Source: Candidatus Omnitrophota bacterium
GTDB taxonomy: Bacteria > Omnitrophota > Omnitrophia > Omnitrophales > JACROU01
Assembly: GCA_016206875.1 (NCBI GenBank)
Contig: JACQQR010000226.1
Span: forward strand, 1 to 11,155
Length of the DNA stretch: 11,155 nt
Direction of reading: 5' to 3'
Part shown: one piece after another, positions 6,745-11,155 of the stretch
Layout of the letters: each line of letters opens with the position of its first letter
Position numbering within the stretch: the stretch's first letter is position 1
Position numbers and translations under genes: made by a program
The notes under the pieces: model-generated
What the model was told of the DNA's origin: nothing
The model's input: the letters and a program-made list of their open reading frames with translations, nothing else
Database searches by the model: none

Positions 6745-7674
6745 TTAATGGATTTGTGTTGCCAAATAACTCCGAATATCGGCAACAGTTCCTAAATTTG
6801 TAACAGAAATTTCCGGATTAATTTTGCGGATTAACCCTTTAAGCACAGTGCCCGGTCCCATCTCAAAAACTTCTTTCACGCCCATCAAGGCAATGGCTTG
6901 AACCGTCTCCATCCAACGGACGGGGCGAATCACTTGCTCGCTCAAAAGAGTTTTGATTTTATCGGGCAAGTGCTCTTCTCGGCCCGTAACGTTGGCAATG
7001 AAAGGGATACGCGGCTTGGGGAATGTAAAACGCTCCAATTCACGGGCTAGGCCGGAGCTGGCCTCCTCCATTAACCGGGAATGAAAAGCCCCGCTTACTT
7101 TCAAGAGAATCGCCCGTTTGGCTCCTTTTTCTTTGGCAAGCGAGCAGGCCTTTTCCACAGAGCCCATTGGACCGGAAATTACGATTTGCTCGGGAGAATT
7201 GATATTAGCCACCTGACAATTTGCTTCAGCGCACATTTGCTCCACTAAGTTCAAATCGCATCCGATAATCGAAGCCATGGTTCCCGGATGCTTGACCGAG
7301 GCCTCCTCCATCAAGGCGCCTCTGCGCTTGACCAGTTTCAAGCCCTCTTCAAAGGTAATGACTTGCGCGGCAAATAAAGCATTATATTCCCCCAAACTAA
7401 GTCCGGCAACCACGTGGGGCCGTAGGTTCGGCCGCTCTGATTTAAGAAGTTCCGTGATGGCAGCGCTCATGACAAAAATGGCCGGTTGGGAAATTTCTGT
7501 GCGCGTCAGTTCCTCTTCCGGACCCTCGAAGGAAACTTTGCTAATGGAAAATCCTAAATGATGATCCGCTTCATCATAAACTTTTTTGCAAATGGGAAAG
7601 TTTTCATATAAGTCTCGCCCCATGCCCACAAACTGTGCACCCTGCCCCGCGAATAAAAAAGCTTTTTTCACCAT
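6745..7674 (-). CDS. fabD: Malonyl-CoA:ACP transacylase
   Basis: FabD moves malonyl from CoA to ACP, supplying the extender unit for FabH and FabF. The protein has 309 residues, the usual length. Motifs: GQGAQ (10-14), the nucleophile elbow GLSLGEY with S93, R118 in KRRG for binding the malonyl carboxylate, H198 in GAFHSRLM, and GPGTVLKGL near the C-terminus. The residue before the nucleophile is Leu where many FabD proteins have His (GHSxG); the catalytic Ser and His remain. The frame runs seven codons further upstream, but MVKKAFLFAGQ at 7674 is the family-like start. That ATG overlaps the end of fabH by seven bases (ATGGTGA), with a short GGTGA before it, suggesting coupled translation. 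Confidence 0.96.
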   Translation of the reverse strand: MVKKAFLFAGQGAQFVGMGRDLYENFPICKKVYDEADHHLGFSISKVSFEGPEEELTRTEISQPAIFVMSAAITELLKSERPNLRPHVVAGLSLGEYNALFAAQVITFEEGLKLVKRRGALMEEASVKHPGTMASIIGCDLNLVEQMCAEANCQVANINSPEQIVISGPMGSVEKACSLAKEKGAKRAILLKVSGAFHSRLMEEASSGLARELERFTFPKPRIPFIANVTGREEHLPDKIKTLLSEQVIRPVRWMETVQAIALMGVKEVFEMGPGTVLKGLIRKINPEISVTNLGTVADIRSYLATQIH

Positions 7675-8648
7675 TTCATCACCGTGGAGGCCCAAGTGAG
7701 TCCGCTTCCGAAAGCAACCATAGCGATATGGTTTCCGGGTTGTATTCTCCCCGATTTTACGGCTTCATACAAAGCAACAATGGTTGAAGCGCTGGACATA
7801 TTTCCGTATTTATCCAAATTAATGAATACTTTTGACAAAGGCACGTGGGTGCGTTCCGCAACGGCCTGAATGATTCTTAAGTTGGCCTGGTGAGGAATTA
7901 AGAGGTCAATTTTCTCAAGAGAAATTCCGGCCAAAGCAATAGCCTTTAACACGGCATCTGCCATGTTGCGTACCGCGAGCTTGAATACCTCGCTGCCATT
8001 CATTTTGAGTGTGTGCAATTTTTGCTGCACGGATTCAAGAGAAGGAGGCATGGCAGAGCCGCCGGCTGGAATTTTTAATAAATCCGCATACCGGCCGTCG
8101 GCCGCCAAGTATGTGGAGAGAATTCCTTTATCAGGTCCAACATCCGAAACAACGGCCGCGCCGGCGCCGTCTCCGAAAAGCACGCAGGTGGAGCGGTCTT
8201 GCCAGTCGATGAATCCGGAAAGAACTTCAGAACCAATAATCAGTATTTTTTTGTATTGTCCGGCTAAAACAAGCCCTCCGGCCATCGCTAAAGCGTAGGG
8301 AAAGCCTGAACAGGCAGCGGCCAAATCAAAGGCGGGGCAGGTGGCGCCGATTTTTGTCTGAACCAGGCAGGCTGTGGAAGGAAATAACATATCGCCGGAG
8401 ATCGTAGCGACAATGATTAAATCCAAATCAGAGGCACCCAGCCCGGCATTCTTTAATGCCTCGCGCGCCGCTTGGCTGGCCAAATCGCTTGAGCTTTGTC
8501 CTTTGGCGGCGATACGGCGCTCTAAAATGCCGGTTCGGGTGCGAATCCACTCGTCTGTGGTTTCTACAATGCTTTCCAATTCAAGGTTTGTAAGAATCTT
8601 CTCTGGGACATAGCAACCCAATCCCACGATTCCGGCATTTCTTTTCAT
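7668..8648 (-). CDS. fabH: Beta-ketoacyl-ACP synthase III (KAS III)
   Basis: FabH starts fatty-acid synthesis by condensing acetyl-CoA, or another short acyl-CoA, with malonyl-ACP. The 326 residues show the complete Cys-His-Asn triad of the family: C113 in AACSGF, H253 in IPHQAN, and N283 in YGNMSSAS. The N-terminal GLGCYVPEKILTN and the TDEWIRTRTGI segment (31-41), which contacts CoA, are also typical. Primer preference (straight or branched) cannot be judged. The ATG overlaps the plsX stop by one base (TAATG), and the region upstream is A-rich without a Shine-Dalgarno, pointing to reinitiation by ribosomes finishing plsX. plsX-fabH-fabD-fabG-acpP is the classical order seen in Escherichia coli. 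Confidence 0.97.
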   Translation of the reverse strand: MKRNAGIVGLGCYVPEKILTNLELESIVETTDEWIRTRTGILERRIAAKGQSSSDLASQAAREALKNAGLGASDLDLIIVATISGDMLFPSTACLVQTKIGATCPAFDLAAACSGFPYALAMAGGLVLAGQYKKILIIGSEVLSGFIDWQDRSTCVLFGDGAGAAVVSDVGPDKGILSTYLAADGRYADLLKIPAGGSAMPPSLESVQQKLHTLKMNGSEVFKLAVRNMADAVLKAIALAGISLEKIDLLIPHQANLRIIQAVAERTHVPLSKVFINLDKYGNMSSASTIVALYEAVKSGRIQPGNHIAMVAFGSGLTWASTVMKW

Positions 8649-9658
8649 TAATTTTTTGGTTCTTTTTCGCGTTGCTGGATTTCGTTTACAATTTGATCAT
8701 TCACCTTCAACTCAGCGCTGGTGGCCGCAAGCCGTATTGCATTGCGAATGGCCATCGCCGTAGAGCCGCCATGGCTGATAATGACCACTCCATTGATTCC
8801 TAAAAGGGGCGCTCCCCCGGCTTCTTCATAATTGGTGTCTCTTTGAATCGCATCTAAAGCGGGTTTACACAGCAGAGCGCCGAATTTGGCAATCGGATTT
8901 TTATCGATTTCCCTTTTAAAGAGCGTCCCTACTACATCCACTACACCTTCGATGATTTTCAATACCACATTGCCCACAAAACCGTCGGTGACAATGCAAT
9001 CGCACTTGCCTGTAAAAAAGTCGCGGCCTTCTACATTTCCCACAAAGTTTAAATTGGATTCTCGAAGAAGTTTATGCGCTTCTTTGGTCACCTCGGTTCC
9101 CTTGCCTTCTTCTTCGCCGATATTCAATAAGCCGATGGATGGGTTTCTTTTCTTCAGCACAAACCGTGAATAAATTTCGGCCATAATCGCATAATGCAGA
9201 AGGTGCTCCGCGGTGGGATCCACATTGGCGCCGACATCGATGGCTAATGAAATGCCGTGAGCGGAAGGATAAGCAATCGCAATGCCCGGACGTTTAATGC
9301 CGGGAAGCAACCCTAGATTCAGCATAGAAGAAGCCACCGCCGCCCCGGTATTTCCAGCCGTTACCACCGCATCTACCTCTTTGCGCTTTAGAAGCTCGGT
9401 GCATACGTTAACGGATGAATCTTTTTTCCTTTTGACCGCTTGAACGGGTGACTCCCCCATAGAAACCACTTCAGAGGCATGATGCACAAAAATTCTGCCG
9501 CCCGTAACTTTGTAATTATTCAGCTCGCGCTTCAGGCGAGTTTCGTCTCCCACAAGCATCATCTCATAATCAAACAAGTTGGCGGCTTGCACAACGCCGT
9601 CTACGATGACTTGCGGGGCACTGTCTCCGCCCATTCCGTCAATAGCGATTCTTGTCAT
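8648..9658 (-). CDS. plsX: Phosphate acyltransferase (acyl-ACP:phosphate)
   Basis: PlsX converts acyl-ACP and phosphate to acyl-phosphate, the donor used by the membrane enzyme PlsY, and so links fatty-acid synthesis to phospholipid synthesis. It is a peripheral membrane protein of the cytosolic face. The 336 residues contain the family motifs in order: IDGMGGDSAP (6-15), TAGNTGA (100-106), LLNIGEEEGKGTE (177-189), GNVEGRD (207-213), TDGFVGN (224-230), GGAPLLG (281-287) and SHGGS (295-299). The second motif residue is Gly where DAMGGD is more usual. The ATG overlaps the rpmF stop by four bases (ATGA), and only a weak AGAGA precedes it, so coupling to rpmF is likely. No PlsY is in the window. 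Confidence 0.96.
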   Translation of the reverse strand: MTRIAIDGMGGDSAPQVIVDGVVQAANLFDYEMMLVGDETRLKRELNNYKVTGGRIFVHHASEVVSMGESPVQAVKRKKDSSVNVCTELLKRKEVDAVVTAGNTGAAVASSMLNLGLLPGIKRPGIAIAYPSAHGISLAIDVGANVDPTAEHLLHYAIMAEIYSRFVLKKRNPSIGLLNIGEEEGKGTEVTKEAHKLLRESNLNFVGNVEGRDFFTGKCDCIVTDGFVGNVVLKIIEGVVDVVGTLFKREIDKNPIAKFGALLCKPALDAIQRDTNYEEAGGAPLLGINGVVIISHGGSTAMAIRNAIRLAATSAELKVNDQIVNEIQQREKEPKN

Positions 9659-9852
9659 TTTTTTGTCTCTTTTTTAGCCTTGATGGTTACTATCAAGCGC
9701 CCCTTATAATAACCGCATTCAGGACACACACGATGCGATAAAACTGAAGCGCCGCAATTGGAACAATTCGAAAGGGACTTGAGTCGAATCACATCATGAG
9801 TACGTCTGAGACGTGTGCGGCTATTGGAATGCCTGCGTTTTGGATTTGGCAT
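9655..9852 (-). CDS. rpmF: Large ribosomal subunit protein bL32, zinc-binding form
   Basis: This is a 65-residue protein of the 50S subunit. It begins MPNPKRRHSNSRTRLRR, the basic rRNA-binding tail typical of L32 (MAVPKRRTS in many species). A zinc ribbon with C30, C33, C43 and C46 (CSNC and CPEC) follows, then GYYKGRLIV. All four cysteines are present, so this is the zinc-containing paralogue type rather than the cysteine-free type that some bacteria use under zinc limitation. A good ribosome site, AGGAG (9860-9864), lies seven bases before the ATG. It sits 14 bases after yceD and overlaps plsX by four bases. yceD-rpmF-plsX is a widely conserved order. Confidence 0.96.
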   Translation of the reverse strand: MPNPKRRHSNSRTRLRRTHDVIRLKSLSNCSNCGASVLSHRVCPECGYYKGRLIVTIKAKKETKK

Positions 9853-9866
9853 GTTACCTCTCCTGA

Positions 9867-10289
9867 TTACTTGTCACACTTGCAAGATTCTATATTTAAA
9901 TTGACGCCGCAATTTGCGCAGAGGCCCTTGCAGCTTTCCTTGCATAAAAACCGCAAGGGATGCACAAAAATCATCACTTCCCGAAGTTCGTTTGTTGCCT
10001 CTAGTTCCGTTTTGTCCTTGATGTCAAACACCAGGTGAAATTCTTCACTTTCCCCGGTCACTTCTTCGGCCAAACATCGCGCACAAACGCGCTTTACTTT
10101 TGCCTGGATGGCGCCATCAAAAGTAAGTAACGCGCCGGATTTTTCCAAAAAACCCTGAATATCCAGTTTTGATTGATACTGGAAATCAACAAACTCCATA
10201 TCCAGAGCGGAAGGATCCAGCTCATAACGAACTTCTACCTTCTCATCTTTAGGCAGTTTGGCCAGATAAATAATTAATTTAGACTGCAT
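9867..10289 (-). CDS. yceD: DUF177 / YceD family protein (23S rRNA accumulation factor family)
   Basis: YceD proteins are encoded next to rpmF in most bacteria and are implicated in 23S rRNA accumulation; the biochemical activity is not settled. The 140 residues show the family pattern: an N-terminal MQSKLIIYLAKLP, a central CARCL (C69, C72), and a C-terminal cysteine-rich segment LCKESCKGLCANCGVNLN ending in CKC (C116, C120, C124, C127, C136, C138), probably a metal site. Plant and E. coli relatives often lack part of these cysteines. Start choice: the ATG at 10289 has CCGGAGA (GGAGA at 10299-10303) nine bases before it, and its first residues fit the family. A GTG at 10343 in the same frame overlaps the coaD stop (GTGA) and would add 18 residues (158 aa), but the added residues do not look like the family. 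Function is inferred from family and context. Confidence 0.88.
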   Translation of the reverse strand: MQSKLIIYLAKLPKDEKVEVRYELDPSALDMEFVDFQYQSKLDIQGFLEKSGALLTFDGAIQAKVKRVCARCLAEEVTGESEEFHLVFDIKDKTELEATNELREVMIFVHPLRFLCKESCKGLCANCGVNLNIESCKCDK

Positions 10290-10314
10290 TGTCAACAATC
10301 TCCGGCCGGGACCC

Positions 10315-10345
10315 AAGTGACAGTCACCGGAGGCAACGGTCACTT
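10315..10345. repeat. Stem-loop spanning the coaD stop codon
   Basis: AAGTGAC (10315-10321) and GTCACTT (10339-10345) are perfect 7-base inverted arms with a 17-base spacer. The right arm contains the coaD stop codon (10340-10342). A second GTGAC-A-GTCAC palindrome overlaps the left arm (10317-10327), so alternative pairings exist. The structure lies in the 50-base coaD-yceD gap and could affect yceD translation; this is an inference. Confidence 0.4.
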
Positions 10346-10834
10346 TGTGATGATTTCACGGAGCCCTCTGGCCACGTTCGGAGGCACAAACCGGCTTACA
10401 TCCCCGCCAAATTGAGCGATTTCCTTAATGAGTTTGGAAGACAAGTAAAAGTGTTCTTCCGAAGGCATTATAAACACGGTGTTAATTTCAGGCTCTAATT
10501 TGCGGTTGGCCAAGGCCATTTGAAATTCATAATCAAAATCAGATACGGCTCGGATCCCACGAATCATGGCCTGAGCCGATTTTTTACGGGCATAATCAAC
10601 AATGAGGCCGCCGAACAATTCCACCTCAACATTCGGCAAGGAACGCACGGCCGATTGAAGAAATTTGAGCCGCACTTGGGCTTCAAATAAGGGCTCTTTA
10701 TTGGTATTGCTGGCAATCGCGACAAAGATCTTAGCGAACATTTTGGAGGCCGTTTTGATGATATCAATATGGCCAAAGGTTACGGGATCAAAACTACCCG
10801 GATAAATTGCCGTGCAAGTCTTACTGGCTTTCAC
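10340..10834 (-). CDS. coaD: Phosphopantetheine adenylyltransferase
   Basis: CoaD adds AMP from ATP to 4'-phosphopantetheine, forming dephospho-CoA, the penultimate step of CoA synthesis in the cytosol. The 164 residues match the family length. Seen: IYPGSFDP (10-17), the nucleotidyltransferase signature TFGH (19-22), MIRGIRAVSDFDYEFQMALANR in the middle, which binds substrate in this family, and YLSSKLIKEIA with the C-terminal FVPPNVARGL. The start codon is GTG at 10834, preceded by AGGTGG (10842-10847) seven bases upstream, with an in-frame stop close behind it. It is the first recognisable gene of the cluster. Its product ultimately feeds the 4'-phosphopantetheine arm of AcpP, so its place here is metabolically sensible; a coaD-yceD-rpmF order is seen in other bacteria. 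Confidence 0.96.
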   Translation of the reverse strand: MKASKTCTAIYPGSFDPVTFGHIDIIKTASKMFAKIFVAIASNTNKEPLFEAQVRLKFLQSAVRSLPNVEVELFGGLIVDYARKKSAQAMIRGIRAVSDFDYEFQMALANRKLEPEINTVFIMPSEEHFYLSSKLIKEIAQFGGDVSRFVPPNVARGLREIITK

Positions 10835-10873
10835 TTGTATTCCACCTCTCTAATACGGCATGAGTAAATTGAA

Positions 10874-10890
10874 AATGGGCATGGCCCATT
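10874..10890. repeat. Inverted repeat upstream of coaD, inner copy
   Basis: AATGGGC and GCCCATT flank the three bases ATG, giving a 17-base palindrome 40 bases upstream of the coaD start. It could be an operator or a leader hairpin. I found no convincing promoter hexamers around it, so its role is open. Confidence 0.45.
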
Positions 10891-10902
10891 CACAAGCCGT
10901 AC

Positions 10903-10939
10903 AGTACCGCATTCCCAAAATCAAATGTTTTGCGGTACT
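10903..10939. repeat. Inverted repeat upstream of coaD, outer copy
   Basis: AGTACCGCA (10903-10911) and TGCGGTACT (10931-10939) are perfect 9-base arms around an AT-rich 19-base spacer. It lies 69 bases upstream of coaD, between the inner palindrome and the GC-rich repeat cluster. It could be a split operator, the terminator stem of an upstream gene, or part of a mobile repeat. No T-run follows the stem on either strand, so a classical terminator is unlikely. Confidence 0.5.
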
Positions 10940-10965
10940 AACCATTTTTGAGCGTTCAGTTACCC

Positions 10966-11144
10966 CTCGCCCTTCCGCCACAGGCGGACCCGCCGAGGCG
11001 GGCGCGCCCAAGACAGCAGAGGGAGAGGGTCGGACGCCTGCCTGCCGGTAGGCAGGCGGAGCGCCGGGGTGAGGGTGTAGCGCCAAACAAAACCCTCACC
11101 CTTAGTCCCTCTCCCTTTCTCGCCATCGGCGGAAGGGAGAGGGG
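10966..11144. repeat. Cluster of GC-rich inverted repeats
   Basis: This non-coding block upstream of coaD holds five hairpins in a row: TCCGCC/GGCGGA (10974-10988), CCCGCC/GGCGGG (10989-11002), CGCCTGCCT/AGGCAGGCG (11035-11058), GGGTGAGGGT/ACCCTCACCC (11067-11101), and CCCTCTCCCTT/AAGGGAGAGGG (11107-11143). The CCCTCACCC and CCCTCTCCC blocks resemble dispersed intergenic repeats known from many bacterial genomes, and the CCTGCCTGCC stem is of the kind found in repetitive intergenic palindromes. There is no transposase. The short open frames crossing the block are low-complexity artefacts. I read it as nested dispersed repeats that may extend past the window. Confidence 0.65.
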
Positions 11145-11155
11145 CAGCTGAACGG

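Larger units (their letters stand above)
10835..11155. other. Gene-free region upstream of coaD
   Basis: About 320 bases up to the right edge carry no gene I can support. From coaD outward they contain the coaD ribosome site, two clean inverted repeats (10874-10890 and 10903-10939), and the GC-rich repeat cluster from 10966. The gene that would precede coaD lies outside the window. No promoter with good hexamers was found, although the operon promoter is expected here or further upstream. Confidence 0.6.

Noticed and set aside
5991..6785. Longer fabG with 18 extra N-terminal residues
   Set aside because: The extension overlaps fabD by about 40 bases, does not look like the family, and the internal ATG has a properly spaced AAGGAG.
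7668..7695. Longer fabD starting at 7695
   Set aside because: The extra seven residues do not match FabD, and the ATG at 7674 gives the typical MVKKAFLFAGQ start and length.
10860..11051. Short plus-strand open frame beginning MSKLKMGMAHSQ, and a minus-strand frame over the same bases
   Set aside because: Both run into the GC-rich repeat cluster, lack a ribosome site, become low-complexity Pro/Ala/Gly, and resemble no family I know.
10966..11144. CRISPR array or insertion sequence at the right edge
   Set aside because: The hairpins differ from each other, there are no regular spacers, and no transposase or terminal direct repeats are visible.

Overview
The window is about 11 kb of a bacterial chromosome. 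Every gene I can support lies on the minus strand, so it reads from high to low coordinates. The core is a fatty-acid and ribosome operon: coaD - yceD (DUF177) - rpmF - plsX - fabH - fabD - fabG - acpP - fabF (10834 down to 4360). A two-gene antitoxin/PIN-toxin module follows (4230-3582), then smc (3503 down to the left edge, cut a few residues before its end). The forward-strand open frames are antisense shadows of these genes.

Organism: the gene order and type II fatty-acid synthesis enzymes are general bacterial features. The zinc-binding (four-cysteine) L32, the divergent SMC hinge ending in an 'LSREGVLFGPGS' type of motif, the mixture of Shine-Dalgarno and SD-less starts, and the hairpin-rich dispersed-type repeats suggest an uncultivated lineage, perhaps in or near the PVC/Omnitrophota group. 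This placement is a weak inference from memory; no taxonomic marker in the window settles it.

Layout from right to left: 11155-10835 has no gene. It holds a dense cluster of GC-rich inverted repeats (about 10966-11143) and two clean AT-richer inverted repeats closer to coaD. From 10834 to 8646 the genes coaD, yceD, rpmF, plsX and the start of fabH follow each other with small gaps or overlaps of 1 to 4 bases. fabH overlaps fabD by 7 bases, and the Shine-Dalgarno of fabG overlaps the stop of fabD. A 116-base gap with a strong hairpin precedes acpP, and fabF follows 27 bases after acpP. The toxin-antitoxin pair has its own near-consensus promoter and a perfect 12-base palindrome against the -35 box. 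smc has its own likely extended -10 promoter placed so close to the ATG that its mRNA may be leaderless.

How the genes work together: CoaD makes dephospho-CoA, the precursor of CoA and of the 4'-phosphopantetheine arm carried by Ser36 of AcpP. FabD loads malonyl groups on ACP, FabH starts chains from acetyl-CoA, FabF elongates, FabG reduces, and PlsX converts finished acyl-ACP to acyl-phosphate for phospholipid synthesis. YceD and RpmF tie this membrane-growth operon to ribosome assembly, and SMC to chromosome segregation. The toxin-antitoxin module is the only clearly accessory element among these housekeeping genes. I found no striking unknown system. The most interesting points are the regulatory architecture of the TA module, the possible leaderless smc, the hairpin in front of acpP, the divergent SMC hinge and the repeat cluster at the right edge.
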